This document shows positions 33,042-41,563 of a DNA stretch of 64,000 nucleotides, in pieces. A program made the position numbers and the translations under genes. Source of the stretch: Geoglobus sp. UBA235 (lineage in GTDB: Archaea > Halobacteriota > Archaeoglobi > Archaeoglobales > Archaeoglobaceae); the NCBI GenBank assembly GCA_002494725.1, contig DACG01000027.1:28031-92030 (forward strand). The letters run 5' to 3'. Numbering within the stretch: position 1 is the stretch's first letter; each line of letters opens with the position of its first letter. The notes beneath the pieces were generated by a model, which was not told where the DNA came from, did not search any database, and saw only the letters and a program-made list of their open reading frames with translations.

Positions 33042-34475
33042 ATGATGGAGAAGAAGGTTTGGGATCCCAGTCCACCGGGAAGCTGGAGTTTTGATCCACC
33101 AAGGGATAAAGATCCTGTTACCGGAGAGGACATGGAAAAAATTCCTTTTGAAGAGTACTGCAGAAGAATGTTTGATCCTGACAAATTATGGGAGAAGCCT
33201 GAGGCGTTGAAGGGATGGAGGCACATATCATCAACAATGTACATTTTGAGCCCTCACGTTGGTGCAACCCTTGGAGAGTTTGGAGCCGAGGTCATAAAGG
33301 TCGAGATGCCAAAGCTTGGAGATCCGATGAGACACACCTCTCCGTTCAACGAAGCGTATTTATGGCCTGAAACTGACCACAGACCGCAGGTTGGAACCGG
33401 AATGGGGTTCCTGCATGCAAACGACAACAAGTACTTCATAACCCTCGACTATCATGCTCCTGAGGCAAAGGAGCTTTACTATGATCTGATAAGAATTTCA
33501 GACAGCATGGCAGAGTGTTACAGACCAGGAACATTTTACAGATGGGGTATCGGCTATCCACAGCTCAAGGAGGTAAATCCGAGGCTCATATACATCTATC
33601 TCGGAGGTTTCGGAAATTACGGGCCGAGAAGATATGGTGGGAGCTATGACATTCTCGGACAGGCTGTTGGAGGACTTGCAGCCATAACAGGATGGCATGA
33701 GGACTTTGGAGGGCATCCAACAAAGCAGACAAACTGGCTAATTGACTGGTATTCAGGTCTTACTGGCCTTATAGGAGTTCTCGCCGCAGCCCACTACAGA
33801 AGAAAGACAGGACTTGGAACATTCATCGACTTGAGCCAGATAAGCTGCTCAACAAGGGCAACAGGTTACGCATTCCCGCTCTACGGCAGATTTGGTGTAG
33901 TTAGACAGAGATGGGGCAACTGGGATACACTGCTCTCGGTTCACGGCATAATAATGACAGGCAGAACAGATGATCCTGAACATCCTAATCCACAGATAAG
34001 TGTTGAAAGCAGATATGTGATGGTTTCAGCCTTCCAGGACGATGATTTCAGAGAGCTGTGCTATATCATAGGCAGACCTGATCTGTGGGAGAAGTACTCA
34101 AGTGCAAGGGAGAGGGTGAAGCCTGAGGCACAGATCGAGATATACAGGGCTCTTGAGGAGTGGGCTTCAGATAAGTCAAGGAGCGAGGTTGTTGAGATTC
34201 TGAACAACGCTGGCCTGATAGCAGTGCCTGTTTTCTCAGCCAAGGATGTGTATGAGTGCGAGCACTTCTGGGAGAGAGGGACGCTGAGATGGATTGATGA
34301 TCCGATATTTGGAGATGTGCTTGTCCACGGAGCTACTGTCAAGATGAGTGAGACTCCACCAAGAGTCAAGTGGGTGTGGAGGCCAATTGGAGCTGACAAC
34401 ATTAGAATTTACCATGAACTGCTTGGATATCCACTGCCGAAGCTGAAGGAGCTCTGGGAGAAGGGAGTGATCTGA
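33042..34475 (+). CDS. CaiB/BaiF family CoA-transferase, long subunit 2
   Basis: 477 aa, distantly similar to the preceding gene along its whole length: LSPHVGATLGEFGAEVIKVEMP, ECYRPGTFYRWGIGYPQL, and D235 in LIDWYSGLTGLIGVLAAAHYR. Both subunits therefore keep a candidate catalytic aspartate. Both also share a C-terminal block (RVKWVWRPIGADN..., LGYPLPKLKELWEKGV) not usual in FRC-type enzymes. It is followed after 13 nt by the small Cys-rich genes. A heteromeric transferase is the natural reading. Confidence 0.82.
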   Translation: MMEKKVWDPSPPGSWSFDPPRDKDPVTGEDMEKIPFEEYCRRMFDPDKLWEKPEALKGWRHISSTMYILSPHVGATLGEFGAEVIKVEMPKLGDPMRHTSPFNEAYLWPETDHRPQVGTGMGFLHANDNKYFITLDYHAPEAKELYYDLIRISDSMAECYRPGTFYRWGIGYPQLKEVNPRLIYIYLGGFGNYGPRRYGGSYDILGQAVGGLAAITGWHEDFGGHPTKQTNWLIDWYSGLTGLIGVLAAAHYRRKTGLGTFIDLSQISCSTRATGYAFPLYGRFGVVRQRWGNWDTLLSVHGIIMTGRTDDPEHPNPQISVESRYVMVSAFQDDDFRELCYIIGRPDLWEKYSSARERVKPEAQIEIYRALEEWASDKSRSEVVEILNNAGLIAVPVFSAKDVYECEHFWERGTLRWIDDPIFGDVLVHGATVKMSETPPRVKWVWRPIGADNIRIYHELLGYPLPKLKELWEKGVI

Positions 34476-34488
34476 GGGGGTGATGGAG

Positions 34489-34965
34489 ATGGTTTATTAC
34501 TGGGAGCATGAATGCGGATGGGTGAACTACCTCGATCCATACTACTTCTGGAACTTTGAGGGGAAGGTGAAGTGTGCTGGATGTGATAGAGTGGCGAGGT
34601 TCAAGTTTGTCAATGGCATGCTTCTTGAAGGCCCGACAGAGGTTGACGAGGAGGCAGATGTTCTGCCACTGTATGCAGACAATCCAAACAGAGGTTATGA
34701 GGCAATAAAGGTTGGTACAGAAGGGAAGACAAGACCCTTCTATGGTTTGATGAGAGATCCGAGCACGTACACCGGGAAGGCAAGAATAAGAACCGAGAAT
34801 TTCAGAGGAAAGTTCATAAGAGCAACTCCGAATCAGCCAAAGAAGGCTGGTGTCATTGAGAGCAGGAGATTTGCATGGATTGACAGAACGAAGAGCAAGG
34901 ATGTCTGGGAGAATGACGACTATCCCGGAAAGCCGGTTTATGGTAAATTCAGGAAGGAGGAGTGA
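34489..34965 (+). CDS. Small zinc-knuckle-type protein of the CoA-transferase cassette
   Basis: 158 aa from ATG 34489, 4 nt after GGTGAT; GTG 34480 and ATG 34483 are alternatives. H7, C9, C29 and C32 form a compact metal-site pattern (HxC...CXXC), as in a zinc ribbon or rubredoxin-like knuckle. The rest is charged, rich in aromatic residues and without membrane segments. It overlaps the next gene by one nucleotide. No family is recognised; the role is inferred only from the cassette. Confidence 0.6.
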   Translation: MVYYWEHECGWVNYLDPYYFWNFEGKVKCAGCDRVARFKFVNGMLLEGPTEVDEEADVLPLYADNPNRGYEAIKVGTEGKTRPFYGLMRDPSTYTGKARIRTENFRGKFIRATPNQPKKAGVIESRRFAWIDRTKSKDVWENDDYPGKPVYGKFRKEE

Positions 34966-35231
34966 TGGTCATGACATCCCATGTTGAGTTCAGCTTTCCT
35001 GAGGATGCCGGACCAAAGCCAGCAGTCTGGACAAAGGAGCAGGAGGAGTTTGTTCAGCAGTTCCCGCATGTGTGCAAGGAATGCAAATGGCTAAAGCCCA
35101 TAATCCCAAACACGAAGTTTCCGCCAGCAGACCTTGTTGGGTACTGCAAGATAATACACTGGCCCTTCTACTGGTGCATCAGCAAGTACACGGTTGTGAA
35201 GAGCTGCAGATGGTTTGAGAAAAGAGAGTAA
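34965..35231 (+). CDS. Small five-cysteine protein resembling HiPIP-like small subunits
   Basis: 88 aa from ATG 34965; ATG 34971 is also possible. Cysteines are C37, C40, C61, C71 and C81: CKECKWL, GYCKI, WCISK and SCRWFEK. This CXXC...GYC...C...CRWF layout recalls the small cluster-binding subunits of benzylsuccinate synthase and similar glycyl-radical enzymes. No glycyl-radical gene is in the window. It probably binds a 4Fe-4S cluster or zinc and is the last gene of the CoA-transferase cassette. Confidence 0.6.
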   Translation: MVMTSHVEFSFPEDAGPKPAVWTKEQEEFVQQFPHVCKECKWLKPIIPNTKFPPADLVGYCKIIHWPFYWCISKYTVVKSCRWFEKRE

Positions 35232-35239
35232 AACCTCCA

Positions 35240-35257
35240 CTATTTTTTAAATTTTAT
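35240..35257 (+). promoter_or_regulatory. T/A-rich element: terminator of the cassette and/or promoter of the next gene
   Basis: A run of T and A follows the cassette's last stop and is centred about 24 nt before ATG 35273. It could serve as T-rich terminator, TATA-like box or both. Confidence 0.3.
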
Positions 35258-35272
35258 TTTCCTGCCTGATTC

Positions 35273-35401
35273 ATGAAGTGTCTGTATGACAGTGGAGTTG
35301 AATGTCCTGAAGAGGAACAGAGCTTTGAGAAATGCAGAAAGTGCTCATTTTACCTTGCTATAGTTGAGGGGGCGAAGGGTTGTGGCAGTGTTGAGTTCTG
35401 A
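35273..35401 (+). CDS. 42-aa Cys-rich mini-protein
   Basis: A short frame beginning MKCLYDSGVEC with cysteines at 3, 11, 21, 24 and 37 (CRKC in the middle). A T/A-rich box stands about 24 nt upstream, as for many leaderless genes here. Its end overlaps the next gene by 20 nt. Five cysteines in 42 residues suggest metal or cluster binding. No family is recognised; a chance frame is possible but the Cys density argues against it. Confidence 0.45.
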   Translation: MKCLYDSGVECPEEEQSFEKCRKCSFYLAIVEGAKGCGSVEF

Positions 35402-35651
35402 GCTCGATCACCTCTACAGATCCATCGAAAGATGGTTTGAGAGATACACTGAAATGGGTGACGTATCAGCCTACTTCATGTTCAAGGATGACATTGAGGT
35501 GGCTGAAAACTATGCTGAATTGCTGCTTAAAAGCGGAAAAATTCATTCGGAGGAGTTTTTCAGGTTTCTGAATTACTGTGACGAGAAGCTTGAATCTCTG
35601 AAAAGCATCCTTGGGCTGAGCGATGAGGATGTGGTTGAGAGGTTTGCATGA
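35382..35651 (+). CDS. Small acidic helical protein
   Basis: 89 aa from GTG 35382, 9 nt after GAGGGGG. It is almost all helix (LDHLYRSIERWFERYTEM, NYAELLLKSGKIHSEEFF), acidic, with one Cys. The length and pattern suggest a small helical bundle. No family is recognised. It overlaps the Cys-rich mini-protein gene and may be co-translated with it. Confidence 0.5.
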   Translation: MAVLSSELDHLYRSIERWFERYTEMGDVSAYFMFKDDIEVAENYAELLLKSGKIHSEEFFRFLNYCDEKLESLKSILGLSDEDVVERFA

Positions 35652-35691
35652 TTTGAAATATTTTTAAGCAAAATTTCACCATACCGGTTCC

Positions 35692-36675
35692 GTGAGGCTC
35701 AGAGATGTATTCATTGAATTCCTGAGGGAGAAGGGAATTGAGTCCATATCCACAAACTCATTCAAGGTTCTTGATGAGGATCCAGTCCAGTATATCGCCA
35801 GAAAGTTTGCTTCGGGAGAGTTCAAAATTGCCAAGGGCAGAGGTAAATACTGCTTCGACCTCAGTGGAAATTTTGTGGATTCATGCTCACACATTGCCTG
35901 GAGACTCAGAGATGGGATTTCAAATACAGAAATCTCAGAAAAACTTTCTGACTTTCCTTTTGTAGTCATAGACTGTTCCCTGAAGCACATTCATACAGAA
36001 AAGGAGCTTTTGAGTCTGAGAAAGCAGATTCAGAAGACTCTTTCAGTTGTGAGAAAATACATCTGGGATGACAGGCTTGTTGTTGCAGGGTTTGATGTTG
36101 ACATATCGTGCAGGAAATATCCATCTGTTGAGGACTTTCTTTCTGAGATGAATTTTGAGAGAGTTGTTATCTTGGACCCGAATGCAGATGGGGTTTTTGA
36201 TGGAGAGAAAGCAGAATGCTACATCATAGGCGGGATTGTTGACAAATCCGGAAACAAGAAGGGTGCTACCGAGAAGATATACAGAAGGATTGAAGAAAAC
36301 GGATTTCAGGTTGAGAGGAGAAAGATACTGCTGAGAGGAGATGTGGTTGGAGTGCCAGACAGGGTGAATCACATAGCCGAGATAGTTCTGAAATGCATCC
36401 TTGACGGAATGGATGTTGAAAAAGCAGTATATGATGTGCAGAACAGAAAGATAGCAAGGTGGAGATTGAGAAAGGAAATTGCAAGAAATGCTAAAAAAGT
36501 TGAAGTCTCAGGGAAAAAGTTCAGAGTTATTGAAAGATCGTTTTTTGACGGGGTCAGAAAATGGCTTAAGGTCAATGAGGATGACTTTTACAGATGTGCA
36601 AGGGACATGGGTGTGATGGTTTTGGGCGATGACTTCATTTCTGCGAAAGCTCTTAAAGTAGTTGGCAGTTTATAG
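35692..36675 (+). CDS. tRNA (purine-9) N1-methyltransferase, Trm10 family
   Basis: 327 aa from GTG 35692, with a TATA-like box at 35657-35668. The SPOUT core is visible as VVIDCSLKH, VVILDPNADGVFDGEKAECYIIGGIVDKSGNKKGAT, the knot and cofactor loop of archaeal Trm10. An N-terminal domain of about 90 residues and a helical C-terminal tail match the archaeal type. It methylates N1 of A or G at position 9 of tRNA. The next gene (thioredoxin) follows after 6 nt. Confidence 0.85.
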   Translation: MRLRDVFIEFLREKGIESISTNSFKVLDEDPVQYIARKFASGEFKIAKGRGKYCFDLSGNFVDSCSHIAWRLRDGISNTEISEKLSDFPFVVIDCSLKHIHTEKELLSLRKQIQKTLSVVRKYIWDDRLVVAGFDVDISCRKYPSVEDFLSEMNFERVVILDPNADGVFDGEKAECYIIGGIVDKSGNKKGATEKIYRRIEENGFQVERRKILLRGDVVGVPDRVNHIAEIVLKCILDGMDVEKAVYDVQNRKIARWRLRKEIARNAKKVEVSGKKFRVIERSFFDGVRKWLKVNEDDFYRCARDMGVMVLGDDFISAKALKVVGSL

Positions 36676-36681
36676 AGCAAT

Positions 36682-37092
36682 ATGGAGGAAATTGAGAAGA
36701 TAAGACAGAGAAAGCTGAGAGAGCTTATGGAGAGGCTTGAGGGGTCAAAGAAGGAGTCTCAAACAGTTATAGACCACCCGATAAAGGTTAGTGCAGAAAA
36801 CTTTGATGATGTCATAAGGAAGCACAGAAATGTGGTGGTGGACTTCTGGGCTGAGTGGTGCATGCCATGCAGGATGATCTCGCCGATTATTGAAGAGCTC
36901 GCAAAAGAGTACGCAGGAAGGGTTGTTTTTGCCAAGCTCAACACAGATGAAAATCCATCTGTAGCGGGCAGATATGGTATAACAGGAATCCCGACCCTTA
37001 TATTCTTCAGGAATGGTAGGCCTGTTTCCAATGTTGTTGGAGCTTTACCAAAGGCTGAACTGAAAAGATGGATTGAGAGAAATCTCAGCTAA
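36682..37092 (+). CDS. Thioredoxin with N-terminal helical extension
   Basis: 136 aa. The active site is WCMPC with C60 and C63 in VVDFWAEWCMPCRM, and the cis-proline motif is GIPTLIFF. The first 30 residues form a charged helix (EKIRQRKLRELMERLEG) not found in short thioredoxins. It is a cytosolic dithiol reductant, in a two-gene unit with trm10. Confidence 0.92.
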   Translation: MEEIEKIRQRKLRELMERLEGSKKESQTVIDHPIKVSAENFDDVIRKHRNVVVDFWAEWCMPCRMISPIIEELAKEYAGRVVFAKLNTDENPSVAGRYGITGIPTLIFFRNGRPVSNVVGALPKAELKRWIERNLS

Positions 37093-37147
37093 CCCTCATC
37101 TCATTTCATCAAAAACCTTTTCAACTTTTTGGAGTGTTATCTTTTCA

Positions 37148-38380
37148 ATGATTGCAAGAGAGGTGGAGTTTGAGGGTCATCTGATTGACTCAAACATCCT
37201 TCCAAGAGTTCTTGATCTGATTCTGGACTTGGATGGGGAATTTGAGATTACGGAATTCAGGATCGGCAAAAGAAAGCATGACAAGAGCTATGCGAGAATG
37301 ATAGTTTTCGGGAGGGATGAGGAACATCTCGGTGAGATACTCAAGGAGCTTCACAAGCTCGGTGCAAGGATTCCGGATGCTGAAAATGCTGAGGTCGCTG
37401 AAGCTCCGAATGACATGGTACTGCCAGATGGATTTTATGTAACAACAAACAATCCAACGTTTGTCAGAATCAATGGAGAGTGGGTGGAGGTTGAGGATAT
37501 AGGGATGGACAGGGTCATTGTTGTCGATCCTGAAAGAAAAAAAGCATACTGCAAGTTTCTGAATGAGATAAAGAGGGGAGACCTGGTTGTGGTTGGCGAG
37601 AAAGGTGTCAAAGTAATCCCGCCTGAAAGACCCAGAAAGTCATCAACCTTCGAGTTCATGGGAGGGCATGTCTCATCGGAGAGGCCAACCTCCAATGTTG
37701 TAAAAGCCATTGCAAGCGAAATTGTTGAGCTAAAGAAAAATGGCGGAAGGATAGCTGTTGTTGCAGGACCGGCAGTAGATCACACGGGGGCAAGAGATGC
37801 TCTGGCAGGAATGATAAGGGATGGGTATGTTGATGTTCTCCTTTCAGGAAATGCTCTGGCAGTTCATGACATTGAGCTTGCCCTTTTTGGCACGTCTCTT
37901 GGAATGGATGTCAGAACTGGAAGACCTGTGCCTGGTGGAAACAGACATCACATACACACGATCAGCAGGGTTATAGCTGCCGGTGGTATAAAAAAGGCTG
38001 TCGAATCGGGATTGGTTGGAGAGGGAATAATGTTCGAGTGCATAAAAAACAACGTGCCCTTTGTTCTTGCAGGCTCGATAAGGGATGATGGCCCATTGCC
38101 TGAGGTTATAACGGATGTTATGAAGGCAAAGAAGGAGATGAAGAAGGCTTTGAAAGGGATAAACATGGTGATAATGCTTGCCTCAATGCTCCACAGCATA
38201 GCTGTCGGCAACCTTCTGCCGTCCACAGTAAAGACAATATGTGTCGACTCAAACCCAGCAACAGTCACAAAGCTTGTTGACAGGGGAAGCCATCAGGCCA
38301 TAGGTATCGTCACGGATGTGGGACTTTTCTTACCTGAACTTTACAAAAGCATAAAAGAGATTGAAATGGATTCAGCATGA
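37148..38380 (+). CDS. TIGR00300-family protein (LOR/SDH domain; ornithine cyclodeaminase type)
   Basis: 410 aa from ATG 37148; an upstream in-frame extension overlaps the thioredoxin gene and looks artefactual. Residues 1-95 form the archaeal LOR/SDH-type domain (REVEFEGHLIDSNILPRVLDLI). The C-terminal two thirds hold nucleotide-binding motifs GGRIAVVAGPAVDHTGARDAL and GNALAVHDIELALFGTSLG. The family is annotated as archaeal ornithine cyclodeaminase, giving proline from ornithine, which fits an organism without ProABC in view. It is convergent with the PhoU-like gene, overlapping by 9 nt. Confidence 0.8.
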   Translation: MIAREVEFEGHLIDSNILPRVLDLILDLDGEFEITEFRIGKRKHDKSYARMIVFGRDEEHLGEILKELHKLGARIPDAENAEVAEAPNDMVLPDGFYVTTNNPTFVRINGEWVEVEDIGMDRVIVVDPERKKAYCKFLNEIKRGDLVVVGEKGVKVIPPERPRKSSTFEFMGGHVSSERPTSNVVKAIASEIVELKKNGGRIAVVAGPAVDHTGARDALAGMIRDGYVDVLLSGNALAVHDIELALFGTSLGMDVRTGRPVPGGNRHHIHTISRVIAAGGIKKAVESGLVGEGIMFECIKNNVPFVLAGSIRDDGPLPEVITDVMKAKKEMKKALKGINMVIMLASMLHSIAVGNLLPSTVKTICVDSNPATVTKLVDRGSHQAIGIVTDVGLFLPELYKSIKEIEMDSA

Positions 38381-39343
38381 GATCATCTCCCTGACCCCCC
38401 TGTTTATCGATATCTCACCGATGCTCTTTATTTTCCTGCATATATCAATCAGAGGATAAATGAGCAATGGATTTTCTTTCCCCTCTCTTATCTTTGCAAG
38501 GAGCTCCTCCTCTATGTCGTTTGAAAAAGCAAGTATGTCGTTCGCCTTCTCAATGTCCGAGTTCATGTAAGACTCCATCACCTTGACAAACAGATCCTCA
38601 ACCGTGCTGAGCATTTCAAGATAGCTGACGGCGATCTTGTCATAATCTTCAGCTGAGTAAAGGTTTTCAGAGAAATCGTAAAGTGAATCCGAGATCTCCT
38701 CAAGTATCTTTGCCATAATCCTCATTCCGAGAATGTTTCTCATCTCGCTCCACTTTGACGGTGCCATGAGCTCTTTCAGAATTCTGTTCTCAAGCCTGAC
38801 GGCCAGAAGATAGAGTCTATCTGTATCCTCCTCAAGCTTTGCAATCTCCTTCAGACCCTCCTTATCATCAATCCTTATGCTGTCAATTATGCTCTCTATT
38901 ATGCCCGAAACAATCTGGGACATTCTCTTCAGAACATCCTCAATGTTGAACTCTGTTGTTGTCAGACTTCTGAGAACTATTCTGTCCTCATCAGCATCAA
39001 TTATTTCCATGCCAATCATGTCGTGGGCGATTCTGCTTATCCTGCCAACAACTTTTGGTGAGATCATCGCATCCTTGATTTCAATCTCATCGAGACCCTG
39101 AATGTACAGGGCGATTATAAGCCTTCTGAGAAAGTTCTCGTCATACTTGGGAATTTTGCTTATCTCCGCTTTTACAACCTTGTGGAGTTCGCTGTACTTC
39201 TTTGGCATCAGCTTGATAATATCCCTGTCGATATCGAGAATGAGCTCGTCTCCCTGATCAAGATCATTCTCCTTTATCCAGTTCTTTGGCAGGCTCACCA
39301 TGAAGCTTGAGCCGCCTATGAGCTGGAGTTTTCTGGTCTCCAC
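38372..39343 (-). CDS. Phosphate-uptake-regulator-like protein: AbrB domain plus PhoU domains
   Basis: 323 aa from GTG 39343. A TATA-like box at 39366-39376 lies about 28 nt before it, which rejects an upstream ATG. The first 45 residues are an AbrB/SpoVT hairpin domain (TRKLQLIGGSSFMVSLPKNWIKENDL). The rest has two helical PhoU-like repeats (about 105-205 and 220-320) with acidic metal-type residues. Such fusions are archaeal regulators of phosphate transport. No pst genes lie in the window. Confidence 0.82.
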   Translation of the reverse strand: METRKLQLIGGSSFMVSLPKNWIKENDLDQGDELILDIDRDIIKLMPKKYSELHKVVKAEISKIPKYDENFLRRLIIALYIQGLDEIEIKDAMISPKVVGRISRIAHDMIGMEIIDADEDRIVLRSLTTTEFNIEDVLKRMSQIVSGIIESIIDSIRIDDKEGLKEIAKLEEDTDRLYLLAVRLENRILKELMAPSKWSEMRNILGMRIMAKILEEISDSLYDFSENLYSAEDYDKIAVSYLEMLSTVEDLFVKVMESYMNSDIEKANDILAFSNDIEEELLAKIREGKENPLLIYPLIDICRKIKSIGEISINRGVREMISC

Positions 39344-39396
39344 ATAATAATTAATACATACCAATTAATATATTTTACCCGCCACCACAAAAAGAA

Positions 39397-39666
39397 TCAG
39401 GAAGAATACGTAGGGTCGTCCTCAAATCCGAGGCTCATATCCTGTATCATCTTACCTGCAAGGCCTATCAACACCATGTCATCTGCCAGAATTTCTCTGA
39501 TGATCATCAGAGATGTTGCTTCCTTCAGCTCCTGACTTCTCAACCTGTCAAGATGTTCGATGAGCTTTACGGCCAGTCTGTAAATTTCAGTGAGCCTTAT
39601 ATCATCCTCACCCTCAAATTCCTCCTCATCAAGCTCGATCTCAATTATTTCTTCAAATTCCTCCAT
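39397..39666 (-). CDS. Small acidic protein
   Basis: 89 aa from ATG 39666; ATG 39672 would put the TATA-like box (39686-39697) too close. The first 25 residues are almost all Glu, Asp and Ile. The remainder is helical (LTEIYRLAVKLIEHLDRLRS). No Cys and no membrane segment. No family is recognised. It sits between the PhoU-like gene and the glutaredoxin-like gene. Confidence 0.55.
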   Translation of the reverse strand: MEEFEEIIEIELDEEEFEGEDDIRLTEIYRLAVKLIEHLDRLRSQELKEATSLMIIREILADDMVLIGLAGKMIQDMSLGFEDDPTYSS

Positions 39667-39729
39667 TGTCATCCATGTCAGAGTTGAAATTTAAATAGTT
39701 ATTGGAAGGAAAATTCCACCAGAAACTTT

Positions 39730-40416
39730 CTATCTCATGTCCATCTCCTTCCCCTCATCGGCATCTCTGACGAAATTCAGGACGTGGTTCTCTGGGTATG
39801 CACCCACAAACTGTACAACATTCCCCCTGTCCAGATTCTTTATAACCGTATGGGGGACACCCATCACCCCCCATCTGTCTGCGAGAGACGGGAACTCAAG
39901 GCTTTCGATCATCTCTGCCTCTATTCTTTCGCTGACCATTGCAAACTGGTGGGCAATCAAAACAGCCTTCGGGCAGTAGGGGCAGGTGGGTGTTACATAA
40001 ACCTCAATTTTGAGCCTGCTATTTATGTTCTGAAGCTCCTGTATTGTCCTGTCTGTTATTTCAAGCTGCTTTGTTGAGACATACATTATATCCTTGATGA
40101 GGGTTGTGAACTCATAGCCTGAGGGGATTCCGGTAAATCTCACTCTCGATCCAAGTTCATTATTTTCATCTGAAATAATTATAGTTGGTGCAAGCTCAAC
40201 GCCCATTTCTCCTGCCACATCACCATCAACATCATGAACCTCAAGCTCAATTCTGTCTGAAAGCTCTGAAACCTCTTCAAGCAATTGTTTTGTTTCATTG
40301 CAGTACTTGCAGTGCTCATCACTGCTTGAAAATAGCAGAATTCTCACTTTATCCTTCAGTATCTTCCCAAACTCCTCTTTCAGATAGTTTCTGTCCTCCT
40401 CTTTCAGCAGTCCCAT
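39730..40416 (-). CDS. Glutaredoxin-like protein disulfide oxidoreductase (two thioredoxin folds)
   Basis: 228 aa with two thioredoxin-fold halves. The first active site is CKYC (HCKYCNETKQLL), the second CPYC (TPTCPYCPKAVLIA), and the second half has the cis-proline VMGVPHTVI. This is the archaeal PDO architecture known from Pyrococcus, which catalyses disulfide exchange in the cytosol. The first motif is unusual in having K-Y in place of P-Y. Confidence 0.88.
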   Translation of the reverse strand: MGLLKEEDRNYLKEEFGKILKDKVRILLFSSSDEHCKYCNETKQLLEEVSELSDRIELEVHDVDGDVAGEMGVELAPTIIISDENNELGSRVRFTGIPSGYEFTTLIKDIMYVSTKQLEITDRTIQELQNINSRLKIEVYVTPTCPYCPKAVLIAHQFAMVSERIEAEMIESLEFPSLADRWGVMGVPHTVIKNLDRGNVVQFVGAYPENHVLNFVRDADEGKEMDMR

Positions 40417-40504
40417 TCTTTCACCCTGCTTACCTGAGTATCATGGAGTATATAACTGCTGACCAGAATTGAGAAAAGCCCTCATAGGCCAGAGACTCAG
40501 AAGA

Positions 40505-40515
40505 TTTTTAATATT
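40505..40515 (+). promoter_or_regulatory. TATA-like box for the RFC small subunit gene
   Basis: TTTTTAATATT is centred about 26 nt before ATG 40536 and selects it over an upstream TTG. Confidence 0.5.
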
Positions 40516-40535
40516 GATTGCCCAATGAAATCTCA

Positions 40536-41504
40536 ATGGATACTGAAATCTGGGTTGAAAAGTACAGACCGAGAACCCTCGCTGAGGTTGTTGGTCAGGA
40601 TGAGGTAATTGAAAGGCTGAAGGGATATGCTGAAAGAAAGAACATTCCTCACCTTCTCTTTTCGGGTCCTCCGGGCACAGGAAAAACAGCCACAGCCATA
40701 GCTCTTGCAAGGGATCTGTTTGGTGAGGTGTGGCAGGATAATTTCATAGAGATGAATGCAAGTGATGAGAGGGGGATAGACGTTGTCAGACACAAGATAA
40801 AGGAGTTCGCAAGAACGGCACCAATCTCAGCACCCTTCAAGATAATCTTTCTTGATGAGGCCGATGCACTGACTGCAGATGCTCAGGCTGCATTGAGGAG
40901 AACAATGGAGATGTACTCCAAAACCTGCAGGTTCATTCTAAGCTGCAATTACGTCAGCAGAATAATAGAGCCGATTCAGAGCAGGTGCGCGGTTTTCAAG
41001 TTCAGGCCTGTTCCCAAGGATGCGATGAAGAAAAGACTCACACAGATATGTGATAGTGAGGGTATTGAGGTTGATGACGAGGCTCTTGAGGCCCTCATCT
41101 ACATTTCAGGTGGAGATTTCAGAAAGGCGATAAATGCCCTGCAGGGAGCATCAGCAATGGGTGACAGAGTGACATCGGACATGATATATCAGATCACGGC
41201 CACAGCCAGACCTGAGGAGATCGAGAAGCTTGTTGAGCTTGCACTGAAGGGAGACTTTATGGCAGCAAGAGAAGCTCTAGACAGACTGATGATTGAGTAT
41301 GGCATGAGCGGTGAGGATGTCATATCCCAGCTCTACAGAGAGATAGTTTCTGCAAAATTTGAGGAATCTCTGAAGGTGGTTCTGATTGATAAGCTTGGAG
41401 AGGTGGATTTCAGACTCACTGAAGGTTCCCATGAAAGAATTCAGCTTGATTCCTACCTCGCATACTTGGTTATCGTTGGCAGGAAAAAAGCAAGGCAGGA
41501 ATGA
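40536..41504 (+). CDS. rfcS: Replication factor C small subunit
   Basis: 322 aa AAA+ clamp-loader subunit. Boxes in order: WVEKYRPRTLAEVVGQ, Walker A GPPGTGKT, Walker B LDEADAL, sensor 1 SCNY and the SRC arginine-finger motif (QSRCAVF). RFC loads PCNA on primed DNA. No large subunit is nearby. The start is chosen from the leaderless promoter spacing; no intein is present. Confidence 0.96.
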   Translation: MDTEIWVEKYRPRTLAEVVGQDEVIERLKGYAERKNIPHLLFSGPPGTGKTATAIALARDLFGEVWQDNFIEMNASDERGIDVVRHKIKEFARTAPISAPFKIIFLDEADALTADAQAALRRTMEMYSKTCRFILSCNYVSRIIEPIQSRCAVFKFRPVPKDAMKKRLTQICDSEGIEVDDEALEALIYISGGDFRKAINALQGASAMGDRVTSDMIYQITATARPEEIEKLVELALKGDFMAAREALDRLMIEYGMSGEDVISQLYREIVSAKFEESLKVVLIDKLGEVDFRLTEGSHERIQLDSYLAYLVIVGRKKARQE

Positions 41505-41563
41505 CGATTTTCAGATTTTTAATTAGAAAAATATTTATTTTGGCAGTGTTAGGGTAGTGTGAA

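Noticed and set aside
31521..35651. Complete hydrocarbon-activation system with glycyl-radical enzyme
   Set aside because: No glycyl-radical enzyme or activase is in the window; only the resemblance of the small Cys-rich protein suggested it.
37073..37147. N-terminal extension of the TIGR00300 protein
   Set aside because: It overlaps the end of the thioredoxin gene and adds unrelated sequence before MIAREVEFEGH.
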